A DNA stretch of 64,000 nt from CADCWN01 sp046328475 (GTDB taxonomy: Bacteria > Chloroflexota > Chloroflexia > Thermomicrobiales > CADCWN01), in contig JAXLWN010000014.1 in assembly GCA_046328475.1 (NCBI GenBank), forward strand, positions 1 to 64,000, read 5' to 3'. Made by a program: the position numbers and the translations under genes. Each line of letters begins with the position of its first letter. The stretch's first letter is position 1. Positions 17,626-26,213 of the stretch are shown here, one piece after another. The notes beneath the pieces are model-generated. The model saw only the letters and a program-made list of their open reading frames with translations, was not told where the DNA came from and ran no database searches.

Positions 17626-19317
17626 TCAACGCCAGATGCGGATGATGCCAGCGCGGTCGCCGGTCACGAACATTGTGCCGTCGGGCGACCAGGCGAATCC
17701 CTGTCCGTAGCCCAAGGTATCGGTGGATTGTGTAGCGATGAGATTCCCGTTCGAATCCCAGAACTCGATCCCGCCATCGTAGTAGCCGACCGCTACGAAC
17801 TGGCTGGTCGGCGACCAGAGGATGGTGGATGAGAGATGGGAGGGGTAATGAACCGTCAGCGCGATATCGATCGGGACGCCGTCGGCGTTGAGCGGCCAGA
17901 AGCGCAGGGACTTCTCCGTCAAAGTCGCGAGGAATACGCCGTCCGGTGACCAGGCGATGTCCCGAACGGGCGCGGTAAAGCCAGGGATCAATGTTGGAAT
18001 TGGATCTTCGGCACCGGCGATAGGCTGCCCGCCATTGAGCGTGAATGGCGTGCCGTCGAGGTTCCACCCCTGCAAGCGTCCATCGCTCAGCACGCCGACC
18101 ACTCTGCGCCCGTCAGGCGACCAATCGAATTCTCGGATGCGTTGTCCAGGGAGCGGGGCGAGTTGCTTGCGCAGGGTGCCATCGCGCGCCAGAAGTTCGA
18201 TGCCCTGTGGGCTGGCTACGGCGAGGAGTTGACCATCTGGCGACCAGGCAATGCCCATGATACCGCTAGGTTGAGGGACCGTTCGCAACCGCTCGCCTGC
18301 GGTAGTCCACAGGTGCATTTCGCCCGAATCGAAGGTAGCCAATAGCGCGCCATCGGGCGACCAGGCGATTCCATGTTCCCATGAGCTGCCACCGACCGTT
18401 CCGACGGGCGTCCCATCAATGCGCCAGAGCTGCGCTTTGCCGCCGGAAAGCGCGGCGAACGAGCGGCTATCGGACGACCAGTCGATTCCGAACACGCCTT
18501 CCGTCAAGACGATGCGCCCGGCCTCTTCCCACTCGTTGGGGAGACGTGCAGCGCTAGTTCCTGTGAGTAAGGAGGTAATGTGAGGTGATGGCGGGGCGGG
18601 AGTTGGGGCCAACGCCACCGTGCCGAATGAGGCTGGCGACACCGCTATTCGAGTCGCCAGCAGGCCGATCGGAAGCATCGCTGCAGCAAGCCAGCGGAGA
18701 ATCGTTCGCTGACGCCGAAACTGCGAGCGGCTGGCCCGGATGAGCAGGCCGATTGTGCCGATACAGAACAGGCCAACAATGACCACAACGGGAGGGGCAT
18801 GCCCGAACCAGCGTGTTGTTCCGGGAAAGCCGGTTGTCGGTTGCGTGCCAGGCCCCAGCACCGCGAGATGCCCAGCGGCGGCGGAGATTGGCATGGTGCT
18901 GGCGCAGATGCTCGTGAAAACTTTGTTCGCTTCCCAGCCACTGCGATGGTCGGCATAAATCAGGTATTCCTGACCAACCTTGAATTCATAGCCGCAGTCG
19001 CCGCCGCCGGAACCGGTGAGGACGCGGTATTCGCCGGTGATTGGCCCCTTCCAGACGGTGCTTACCAGCACCATCGCTTGTGTACTGGCCGGTAGTTCAC
19101 CCGATTGGCGACCAAAGACCTGCGACCAGAAGGGAGTCGATTTCACCTCAGTGACCGTCCCACGGAAGACGACATCGGAGGTGTTCAGGCTCTGGATGGG
19201 TGCCCCAGCGCCGCCGCACCCGGTGCAGCCGATGCACTCCTGCGGCAGGAGTAGCCAGCAGACGAGGAGGATGGCCCCAGCCAGAAGCGTGCGCAAGAGG
19301 AGTGTTCGCACGGCCAT
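17626..19317 (-). CDS. NTR (TIMP-like) domain, transmembrane segment and WD40-type propeller fusion
   Basis: The 563-residue product begins with a signal/anchor (LLLRTLLAGAILLVCWLLLP) and an NTR/TIMP-like domain: a cysteine-rich start CIGCTGCGG, VVFRGTVTEVKS, VSTVWKGPI and CGYEFKVGQEYLIYAD. A membrane segment (PPVVVIVGLFCIGTIGLL) follows at about residue 185 and then about seven propeller repeats with a GIAWSPDG-type core from about residue 285 to the end. Bacterial NTR domains are extracytoplasmic; a predicted second hydrophobic stretch (WLAAAMLPIGLLATRIAV) could return the propeller to the outside. The start is the ATG at 19317 preceded by AAAGG; the frame is open to 19446. Substrate or partner is unknown. 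Confidence 0.8.
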   Translation of the reverse strand: MAVRTLLLRTLLAGAILLVCWLLLPQECIGCTGCGGAGAPIQSLNTSDVVFRGTVTEVKSTPFWSQVFGRQSGELPASTQAMVLVSTVWKGPITGEYRVLTGSGGGDCGYEFKVGQEYLIYADHRSGWEANKVFTSICASTMPISAAAGHLAVLGPGTQPTTGFPGTTRWFGHAPPVVVIVGLFCIGTIGLLIRASRSQFRRQRTILRWLAAAMLPIGLLATRIAVSPASFGTVALAPTPAPPSPHITSLLTGTSAARLPNEWEEAGRIVLTEGVFGIDWSSDSRSFAALSGGKAQLWRIDGTPVGTVGGSSWEHGIAWSPDGALLATFDSGEMHLWTTAGERLRTVPQPSGIMGIAWSPDGQLLAVASPQGIELLARDGTLRKQLAPLPGQRIREFDWSPDGRRVVGVLSDGRLQGWNLDGTPFTLNGGQPIAGAEDPIPTLIPGFTAPVRDIAWSPDGVFLATLTEKSLRFWPLNADGVPIDIALTVHYPSHLSSTILWSPTSQFVAVGYYDGGIEFWDSNGNLIATQSTDTLGYGQGFAWSPDGTMFVTGDRAGIIRIWR

Positions 19318-19486
19318 TGCCTTTGCCTCAGGTAGCGGCGGTTCTGGGATGCGCGTCGATACAACGAGTATGCAAGGCAGCCTGCCGGTTGAGAGCGGCA
19401 CATTCGTCCCATCGGGGCGGATACAGAGGTCCTGGGAATTGCTCAATGTGCCGCTATGACTATGAGCACGGATCGAGAGTAGCGGG

Positions 19487-20050
19487 TCAACTCAGCGCCA
19501 GCAACCCCGCGCTCAGGCAGAGGCCGATGGCGGTTGCGCCGCCGTGGATGTCGCGCGCGAAGAGGAGGGCGAGGCCGCTGGCGATGCCGACCGCCGACAG
19601 CACGCGCGGCGGGATGCTGAGGGCGCGGAGGAGGCAGCAGAGCAGGACGCCGCTCACCAGGCCGAAGTTGGCGACGGAGTTGCCCGCGCCGATCGGCTGC
19701 CAGGCGAGGCCGACGAATTCGCTGAGGATGCCGGTGCCGAGGAAGAGCGCGACCGCGCGCCAACTGCCCCAGATCCGCTCGGCGATCAGGCCCACCAGCG
19801 CGAGGATTAGCAGGTTGCCGATCAGCCCCGCCGCGCCGCCATCCTGCACCACCAGCGCGGTGACGATGCGCCACCATTCGCCGTGATGCAGGATCAGGTC
19901 GCCGTCGCGCCGCAGGGCGTAGAGGAGGCGCGGGAAGGGGAGTTGCAGCAGAGAGGGGATGCCAACCAGGCAGGCAAGGGCGATAGTGGCGAACGGGAGG
20001 CGTTCAGCCTGCCGCACAACGCGCGCACGCGCGTCGCCCCGCGTCATCAT
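19487..20050 (-). CDS. Rhomboid-like membrane protein
   Basis: The 187-residue product has six hydrophobic segments arranged as in rhomboid intramembrane proteases: GEWWRIVTALVVQDG before TM2, IGNLLILALVGLIAERIWGS, the putative nucleophile in GAGNSVANFGLVSGV and a histidine in DIHGGATAIGLCLSAG in the last segment. The usual GxSG context is altered, so activity is uncertain and a rhomboid-fold pseudoprotease is possible. I set the start at the first of two adjacent ATGs at 20050; the frame continues upstream through the damaged kinase gene, so an earlier start cannot be excluded. Confidence 0.65.
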   Translation of the reverse strand: MMTRGDARARVVRQAERLPFATIALACLVGIPSLLQLPFPRLLYALRRDGDLILHHGEWWRIVTALVVQDGGAAGLIGNLLILALVGLIAERIWGSWRAVALFLGTGILSEFVGLAWQPIGAGNSVANFGLVSGVLLCCLLRALSIPPRVLSAVGIASGLALLFARDIHGGATAIGLCLSAGLLALS

Positions 20051-20150
20051 CCCTGCGCCGAAGGCGGTGTAGGGGACGGCCAGGAGAGGATCGTGGTCAG
20101 CGTGGACATTGTTCCCTGTTTCTCCCTGGGGAGGAGCGGGACAGGGGCGA

Positions 20151-21179
20151 TCAGTCGAGCAACCCGCTCCCCAGGAACTCTTGCAGCCAGCCGGGCACCG
20201 CGTCGGCCTCCGGCCTCGCGGTTCTGATCCCGTCAGCCTGGAGACGACATGGTGCCACGTCATCGCTCGCCCAGCCATCGCCAACTGCCGCGCCAGCACG
20301 GACGCGGCCAGCAACTCGGTGCGCGGGGCGTAGGTTGCCCACGGTTCCAGATAGGCATCGCGCAGGCGCGTCGTCTCGGGACGCTGGTGCTCTTCGCCGA
20401 GGAAGCCGAGCCGGTAGGCGATGCTGCGCTGGTTCACCAGCAGCGTGGAGAAGGGGTGGGCGACGCAACTCGCCCCAGTCGGCGAGGGCGTAGCGGCCGT
20501 CGCGGACGAAGATGTTGGCGTCGTGGAAGTCGTCGTGGTGCAGCGTCTCGGGCAGGCCATAGCTCGCCAGTTCGGCGCAGCGCGCGGCGAACTGCGGCGC
20601 GAAGGCGACGAGTCGGGCGTGCTCGTCGGCGCTGAGGCCGTCTGGAAGTCCGATCCGCAGCGCCTCCGTGTCGGCCAGCAGCGCCGCGTACTGCGCGGGA
20701 GCGTGGACAGCCGCCGGTCGAGCGCACCGGAGCTCGAGGAGTTCATCTTGTGCCCCGGCGAGGGCGATCTGCATCTCGGCATGGCGCGGCAGGATGCGCT
20801 CCCAGTGGTGGAGGTCGGCGGCGGAGTTGACGAGGCTGCGGAGCGTCACGCCCGCGTCGGCCAGCAGCAGCCAGCCGCGCTCCAGATCGCTCGCCAGCAC
20901 GGTGGGCACCCACTCGGGCCAGCGCCGCGCCAGCAGCTCGGTGAGCGCCGGTTCGTGCGCCAGCGATGGCGCGGTCGCCTTGAAGTAGACATTGCCCTCG
21001 CTTGTCGGCGCGGTCAGCACCGCCGACCAGGGGCGCAGCTGTCGCTCGGCCAGCGGGCCGTGCAAAGAGATCCCCTGGCGCTCCAACTCGGTGCGCACCC
21101 AGGATTCGACTTCGGGGAGCCAGGTGGGTTGGGTCCAGGAGAGCGATACCTCGTGATTCACCCTCGGCTGTTCGTCCAT
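20151..21179 (-). pseudogene. Aminoglycoside-phosphotransferase-fold kinase with compensating frameshifts
   Basis: The N-terminal two-thirds is intact in one frame, with PEWVPTVLASDLERGWLLLADAG and the catalytic loop LHHDDFHDANIFVRDG followed by YALADWGE, the APH-family metal site. Near 20465 the homologous sequence jumps frame (VAHPFSTLLVNQRSIAYRLG, RLRDAYLEPWATYAPRTEL) and returns near 20230 to end VPGWLQEFLGSGLLD. The total length of about 342 codons is therefore preserved by two compensating shifts. APH-fold enzymes phosphorylate small molecules such as choline, homoserine or aminoglycosides; this one has no assigned substrate. Confidence 0.75.
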
Positions 21180-21189
21180 TGTTCCAGCT

Positions 21190-21597
21190 TCACCTGCTAT
21201 GCCGATGAATCAACACGCGTTGTCGTGCTTCATCGATTCCAAAGACAAAATGCTCGAATAGGCCTGTCCGACCGAGGAAAGCGAATTGCACCTGAGAAAA
21301 GACGACCTCCACTTCGGCTGATACGCCATGACATACCAGGGTTACCTTTGCTCTTGGTAGGGCGTGCGTTTGCCCTGCGAGAGTGAAGAACTGCCTCCTG
21401 GGAAGCTGTGCCAGATCCAGGCCGAGGTCACGTCCGAGGCGCTGCGGAACTGTGACGTAATCCGCGCCACTATCAACGATGCCGAGTTCTGGTGGGGTGA
21501 AACGCTCACCGAAGCGGAGGAAGTAGTACACGGAGGGGAGAAGCGTCCCCCGAAAGTCACGATAGGCTTCGCCTGAGAATTCGATGATATCAGCCAT
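21190..21597 (-). CDS. Retropepsin-like aspartyl protease family protein
   Basis: The 135-residue product carries the aspartyl-protease signature IVDSGADYVTVP and, near the end, the FLGRTGLFEHFVFGIDE segment that mirrors the LLGR.. alpha-helix of retropepsins. It is a single-lobe protein and would act as a dimer. I start it at the ATG at 21597 (MADIIEFSGEAYRDFRG), 10 nt after the stop of the DUF5678-like gene. The frame stays open to 21909 only because the upstream gene carries a frameshift, so a reading as one fused protein is likely an artefact. No signal peptide is visible. Confidence 0.78.
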   Translation of the reverse strand: MADIIEFSGEAYRDFRGTLLPSVYYFLRFGERFTPPELGIVDSGADYVTVPQRLGRDLGLDLAQLPRRQFFTLAGQTHALPRAKVTLVCHGVSAEVEVVFSQVQFAFLGRTGLFEHFVFGIDEARQRVLIHRHSR

Positions 21598-21607
21598 CAG
21601 GCGAACG

Positions 21608-21909
21608 CTATGGCTTCCGAAGAGAGAAATAACAGAGCGGCTGAGCGAAGCCACGCCTGCGCGCCTGGCGCACCACAACTTCCCAATCCGGGTCATGCGC
21701 GAGAGTTGCTGCTCGGCAACCGCAAGCCATTGCCCATTATACAGGGATAGTAGTTCCTCACGATGGGCATCAATCCACTCGATAAGCTGCTGATTGGCAA
21801 CCGCGATCAATTGCCCATCGTAGAGTTGCAACAATTCGTCAAGATGGGCTTCGATCCAGTCAGAGTTACGCCGGGCCTCAATAACCCAATCGGGATCAAC
21901 CGGTTCCAT
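21608..21909 (-). pseudogene. DUF5678-like protein with a one-base deletion
   Basis: The gene encodes tandem copies of one motif, WIEAHLDELLQLYDGQLIAV and WIDAHREELLSLYNGQWLAV, followed in another frame by TLAHDPDWEVVVRQARRRG and PLCYFSLRKP, then TAG. One base missing near 21707 in an A run after CAGCAA explains the change of frame; restoring it gives about 100 residues, a normal DUF5678-type length with the first motif duplicated. The role of DUF5678 is unknown. It lies 10 nt upstream of the retropepsin-like gene. The damage may be a sequencing indel. Confidence 0.65.
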
Positions 21910-21945
21910 AGTTTTAGCCCTTCCTCGCCAGAAGTATATTCTGGC

Positions 21946-22761
21946 TCACCCCTTCTTCCCGCTCACCAGGAAGCCCGACACGGCGGCAAAGAAGGTGTCG
22001 TTGGCGGCGGCGGTTTCGAGGGAGGCGATCCAGTCGGCGGCTTCGGTGGGGGTGACAAGGCCCGCGTCGGCGGCTTTCTGGGCGGAGGCGCGGAGGTCGA
22101 AGGCGGTCTCCATCAGCCAAAATTCGGTCATCGCGCGGATGCGGGGTTCGGCCTGCACCTCTTCCAGGCCGAGATCCTTGAGGCGGCGGTAGAGCTGGTG
22201 GCCGATCGCGCCGTTGCGGAAGCCGTCGCAGATGAAGTGGGCGATCCGGCGGCTGGTGCGGCGGTCGGGCGCGTCGAAGACAAGCGTATCGAGATCGGCC
22301 TCCCAGATCACGATGCTCGCCCCGGCCCGGGCCACGCGCACCAGTTCGCGCAGCGCCAGATCGGCGTCGGGGACGTGCTGCAAGAGTCGCTCGGCGCGGC
22401 AGCCGTCGAAGCTGCAATCGGGGAAGGGGAGGTGCTGCACATCGGACTGGAGGAACACGCACGGCAGGCCGAGTTCGGTCGCCCGTTGCCGCCCCTCGGC
22501 GACCATCGTCGCGCTGAAATCGGCCCCGACCGCCAGCCCGGACGGCCCGATCATTTCCGCGAGCGCGATTACCTCGTCGCCGGTGCCGCAGCCGACATCG
22601 AGCACGCGGTCGCCCGGCCGCAAGTCGAGCAGCGACAGGCTGCGCCGCTTGATCTCGCGAAAAAACTCCGTCCCGCGCGTCGTATCGAGGTAGCGCACGA
22701 AATCCTGCGGATCGGTCGTCTCGTCAACCTGATCGAACGACGTGCGGAGCGATTTGTCCAT
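21946..22761 (-). CDS. Class I SAM-dependent methyltransferase
   Basis: The 271-residue product has the SAM-binding motif VLDVGCGTGDEVIALAEM, the acidic ribose-binding strand GADFSATM and the motif IV region DVQHLPFPDCSFDGCRAERLLQHV typical of UbiE/Coq5-like small-molecule methyltransferases. The C-terminal half (FICDGFRNGAIGHQLYRRL) shapes the substrate site and cannot be assigned. GGAG lies 8 nt before the ATG. The promoter region contains the GAGTGCT heptanucleotide array, which ends just before the ribosome-binding site. Confidence 0.9.
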   Translation of the reverse strand: MDKSLRTSFDQVDETTDPQDFVRYLDTTRGTEFFREIKRRSLSLLDLRPGDRVLDVGCGTGDEVIALAEMIGPSGLAVGADFSATMVAEGRQRATELGLPCVFLQSDVQHLPFPDCSFDGCRAERLLQHVPDADLALRELVRVARAGASIVIWEADLDTLVFDAPDRRTSRRIAHFICDGFRNGAIGHQLYRRLKDLGLEEVQAEPRIRAMTEFWLMETAFDLRASAQKAADAGLVTPTEAADWIASLETAAANDTFFAAVSGFLVSGKKG

Positions 22762-22772
22762 GCGACACTCCT

Positions 22773-22948
22773 GAGTGCTGAGTGCTGAGTGCTGAGTGCT
22801 GAGTGCTGAGTGGGGTCGGGCAGTCGGGCAGTCGGGCAGGGTGGCTGTACGTCATTTGCACATCATAGCTGATCCGTCCCCATTCTCTCCTGTTCCCCTG
22901 TTCTCCTGTTCGCCCGTTCGCCATTTCGCCGTTTCGCCGTTTCGCCCC
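22773..22948. repeat. Composite of three heptanucleotide arrays in a divergent promoter region
   Basis: Five GAGTGCT units (22773-22810), three GTCGGGCA units (22815-22839) and a run of GTTCGCC/TTTCGCC units (22890-22948) lie between the methyltransferase and the Ldh-family gene. Confidence 0.8.
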
Positions 22949-23010
22949 CGCGCCCGCTCGGGTATACTCGCGCGGCGTCAACCGTGAAGTTGTCGAAAGG
23001 AGTTGGGGGC

Positions 23011-24095
23011 ATGGCCGTTGTCTCGGGGACCGATACTCGCCCGCGCATCGACGCCGATGCATTGGAAGATTTCTACCGCCGCGCGTTCGCCGCAGCCGGG
23101 TACACCGATCAGGATGCCGCGACGGTCGCGCGGGTGCTGATCACCGCCGACGCGAAGGGGATCGAGTCGCACGGTGCGCCGCCGGTGCGCGGCTACATCA
23201 CGCGCACGCTGCGCGGGCTGATCAACCCGCACCCGAAGATCAGCGTCGTCTCCGAGTATCCCGGCACGTTGGTGCTCGATGGCGACAACGGCCTCGGCGC
23301 GGTGGTCGGGGATTACGCGATGCGCCGGGCGGTGGAGAAGGCGCAGGTGGCGGGCGTCGCCACCGTCACCGTGCGCAACAGCAACCACTACGCCTCCTGC
23401 TTCTACTATCCGCTGGTCGCCATCGAGGCAGGCATGGCCGGGATGACGATGACCAGCACCGGCCCGACCGTGCTGCCGACTTTCGGCGCGGCCCCGCTGC
23501 TCGGCACGAACCCGATCTGCATCGGTTTCCCGGGCGGCGACGACAGCCCGCCATTCGTGATCGACATGGCGACGAGTGTGGTGGCGGCCGGCAAGCTGGG
23601 CGTCTACCGCCGTGAGGGCAAGCCGATCCCGTCCGGGTGGGCCTACGACGCGCAGATGCGCCCGACGACCGACTCGCAGACCGCGCGCTACCTCACCACG
23701 CTCGGCGGCGACCGCGAACACAGCAGCCAGAAGGGGTATGGGCTGAACATGGCGGTCGATCTCTTCTGCGGGCTGCTCTCCGGCGGGCGCTACAGCGCGC
23801 AGATGGGTAATCGCCAGGATGAGCCGCTCGGCAGCGCGCACATGTTCAGCGCGTGGAAGATCGACGCCTTCGTGCCGATGGCGGAGTACCGGGCGCGCTT
23901 CGATGAATACATCCAGATGCTCCACGACTGCCCGCCGCTCCCCGGTGCCGAGCGCGTGCTGGTCCCCGGCGAGCCGGAGTGGACCGAGGAGGCGATCCGC
24001 CGCGCCGAGGGCATCCCGATCAATCAGGCCGTGATCGACGACCCGCGGCGACCGCGACGGAGTTGGAGATTCCGTTCGTGGAGGTGCGGGGGTAG
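23011..24095 (+). CDS. Malate/L-lactate dehydrogenase-family (Ldh2) oxidoreductase, 3'-terminal frameshift
   Basis: The product belongs to the Ldh2/MDG2 family of NAD(P)-dependent oxidoreductases, which act on malate, lactate, ureidoglycolate or sulfolactate. Clear family blocks are DAKGIESHGAPPVRGYI, VTVRNSNHYASCFYYPLVA (catalytic His), TNPICIGFPG, VIDMATSVVAAGKLGVY and GYGLNMAVDLFCGLLSGG. AAAGGAG lies 8 nt before the ATG at 23011. After NQAVIDD the frame shifts by one base near 24048, beyond which AATATELEIPFVEVRG and TAG at 24095 restore the normal ending; the unshifted frame runs on to 24903 through unrelated sequence. The shift affects only the last 16 residues. Confidence 0.85.
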
Positions 24096-24099
24096 TCGC

Positions 24100-24130
24100 G
24101 AGTCGTCAGTCGTCAGTCGTCAGTCGTCAG
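24100..24130. repeat. AGTCGTC heptanucleotide array
   Basis: Four tandem AGTCGTC units begin 5 nt after the Ldh-family stop. The same unit is used at 62132-62164. Confidence 0.75.
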
Positions 24131-24166
24131 GAGAGGACGGCCCTCGCCCCGCCGCTTGCGGGCGGT

Positions 24167-24192
24167 CCCCGCTCCCAAGATTGGGAGCGGGG
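24167..24192 (+). terminator. Terminator-like palindrome
   Basis: CCCCGCTCCCAA and its perfect complement form a 12-bp stem around GA. There is no T-run after it, so it may instead be a dispersed palindromic repeat. Confidence 0.45.
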
Positions 24193-24328
24193 AATAGGGC
24201 ACGCCCATTGCTCTTTTCCTGCAATGCAGCCGACCGCGATCGGTCGCCTCAGTTGGCGCAGGCCGACTGTGTGGCCGTAGGCCCTTCGCCGGGATTTTCA
24301 TCCCGGACTCACCGCCCACAGGAGCAGC

Positions 24329-24903
24329 ATGAGCACGGTTCGCATCGTCGGTCTCGGGGGCGGATGCGCCCCACATCGCGCAGCCTGGTTGCATTGAAGG
24401 AGACACTGGCTCGATCGCCGAAGCGGAGGGCGGAGACGCGCCTGCTGTCGGTGCTCGATCTGCAGTTGCCGATGTACCGGCCCGATTACGACAGCCCGGC
24501 GAAGTATGGCGCGGCAGCCGCGCCGACCATCGAGCACCTGATCGCGTCGCTGCGCTGGGCCGATGGCTTCGTCTGGGCCAGCCCGTCCTACCACGGCTCG
24601 CTCAGCGGCGCGGTGAAGAACGTGCTCGATTATGTCCAGTTCCTCTCGAGCGACAATCCCTCCTTCCTCTACGGCAAGACCGCCGCGATGGTCGCGACCG
24701 GGGCCGGGGCAATCGCCGCCGTCAACACCCTCACGCAGCTCAATCAGGTCGCCCACGCCCTGCGCGCCCAGGTCGTGCCGCTCGCCGTGCCGATCACCGG
24801 CGTCGGCCGCGCGATCGAGGATGACAAGCTGGTCGACCCGCAATTCCGCCAGCGTCTGGAGATGATGGCGAAGGAGTTGGTGGCGCTGGCGGGGCGGAAA
24901 TAG
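24329..24903 (+). CDS. NADPH-dependent FMN reductase-family protein, N-terminal frameshift
   Basis: The product is a flavodoxin-fold NAD(P)H:FMN reductase of about 191 residues. The N-terminus MSTVRIVGLGG is in one frame and RPTSRSLVALKETLA, the FMN phosphate loop, continues in the next; one G missing near 24360 accounts for this. The rest is intact: LQLPMYRPDY, WADGFVWASPSYHGSLSGAVKN (the second flavin loop) and YGKTAAMVATGAG. GGAG precedes the ATG at 24329. The family reduces FMN, quinones, azo dyes or metals. It is downstream of the Ldh-family gene on the same strand. Confidence 0.8.
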
Positions 24904-24906
24904 GCG

Positions 24907-25020
24907 GATCGAACGGGCGAACGGGCGAACGGGCGATATCTTCTCGGCGGGACTGGTGCCTATCGGGTAAGACCATCTTTTTTCGCCCGCTCGCCTATGC
25001 GCCCGTTCGCCCGTTCGATC
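24907..25020. repeat. GAACGGGC inverted-repeat cluster
   Basis: GATCGAACGGGCGAACGGGCG on the left is mirrored by CGCCCGTTCGCCCGTTCGATC on the right, with about 70 nt between. It separates the flavin reductase from the sortilin-like gene. Confidence 0.8.
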
Positions 25021-25036
25021 AAACTCACGGAGCAAC

Positions 25037-26064
25037 ATGGCAACCCTCCTCGTCGGCGGCACACAGGGCCTGGTCGTGCTTCAGGAGCAGCCGTTCGGCT
25101 GGGAGGTGTGGAGCGCACCGACGAATCGGTGGGGGCGGCGCGTCTACGCACTGGTGATCGCGCCCACGAACGGCGCGTTGCTGGCCGGGACCGACGCGGT
25201 CTGCTGCGGTCGTTCGACGGCGGCGAATCGTGGGCGGGTGCTGGAGCCGATTGGTCCGCACGCTCGCGCTCGATCCGGCGCGACCGGGGCGCATCTACGC
25301 CGGGGCGCAGCCCGCCGCCGCCTGGCGCAGCGACGATGGCGGCGAGACCTGGCAGGAATTGGCCGGGCTGGGCACGCCCGAGGAGCGCGCCGAGTGGCAT
25401 CTCCCCGGCGACACGCCGCTCGCCACGGTGCCGGTCGCGCGGGTCAGCGCCTTCGCGGCGGATCCGGCCCGCCCGACGCGCTCCTGGTGGGGGTGGAGAT
25501 TGGCGGCGTCTGGCGCAGCGACGACGGCGGCGCGCACTGGCGCGAGAGCGATGAGGGCCTGCCGAGCCTCGCGGTCCACGCGATCGTGCCCCACCCGCTC
25601 GAACCGGAGACCTTCTTCGCCGCGACCGAGACCGGCGTCTACCGCACGGTGGATGGCGGCACGAACTGGGAGTGGCGCTCGTTCGACGCCGGGGCGGGCT
25701 ACACGCGCGCTCGCGATCCTGCCCCCCGCGCTCGCCGACGAGCCGCCGCTCCTCTTCGCCGGGGCCAGCCGAGGTCGATATCTGGGGCTGGGACAGCGAG
25801 ACGGACGGTGCGCGCAGCCACCTCCTCCGCTCCGACGACGACGGCGCGACCTGGCAGCATCTCGGCGCGGCGCATGGCCTGCCCGACAGTTTCCATGGGC
25901 TGATCAGCGTCCTCGCCGCCGACCCCGCCGACCCCTACACGCTCTGGCTCGGCACCTGGGATGGCCGCATCTACGTCTCGCGCGACCGTGGCGATAGCTG
26001 GACCCAGGCCGCCGAGGATCTGGGCGACAGCTGGTGCCTCTGCCCGCTGCCGGAAGCCGAATAG
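25037..26064 (+). pseudogene. BNR/sortilin-type beta-propeller, at least five frameshifts
   Basis: The 3 plus frames together give one propeller protein of about 342 residues: MATLLVGGTQGLVVL, LLRSFDGGESWAG, AWRSDDGGETWQELAG, VWRSDDGGAHWRESDEG, VYRTVDGGTNWEW and YVSRDRGDSWTQAAEDLG, that is, repeated Asp-box (SxDxGxTW) motifs of BNR/VPS10-like proteins. Each blade is well conserved, but the frame changes about five times between 25200 and 25790 without stop codons. No signal peptide is seen at the ATG at 25037. Such proteins are usually extracellular glycan-binding or unknown. Confidence 0.75.
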
Positions 26065-26213
26065 CGCGTTTTATCGGCCGCGTACAGTTTCATACAGTCC
26101 CGCGCCTGTCGAATACAGCCGCCCCGGCGCTACGCTCGAACCCAACAGCACGGCAAGGAGCGCGGATCGGCCCTGATCGCGCCCCTCGCGTGCTACGATT
26201 CGGCGGCAAGGCG

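Noticed and set aside
21190..21909. A single fused DUF5678-retropepsin protein
   Set aside because: The join reads an unconserved stretch, while the alternate frame gives a perfect DUF5678-like ending with its own TAG 10 nt before the retropepsin ATG.
22773..22810. CRISPR array
   Set aside because: The units are 7 bp, contiguous and without spacers; no cas gene is in the window.
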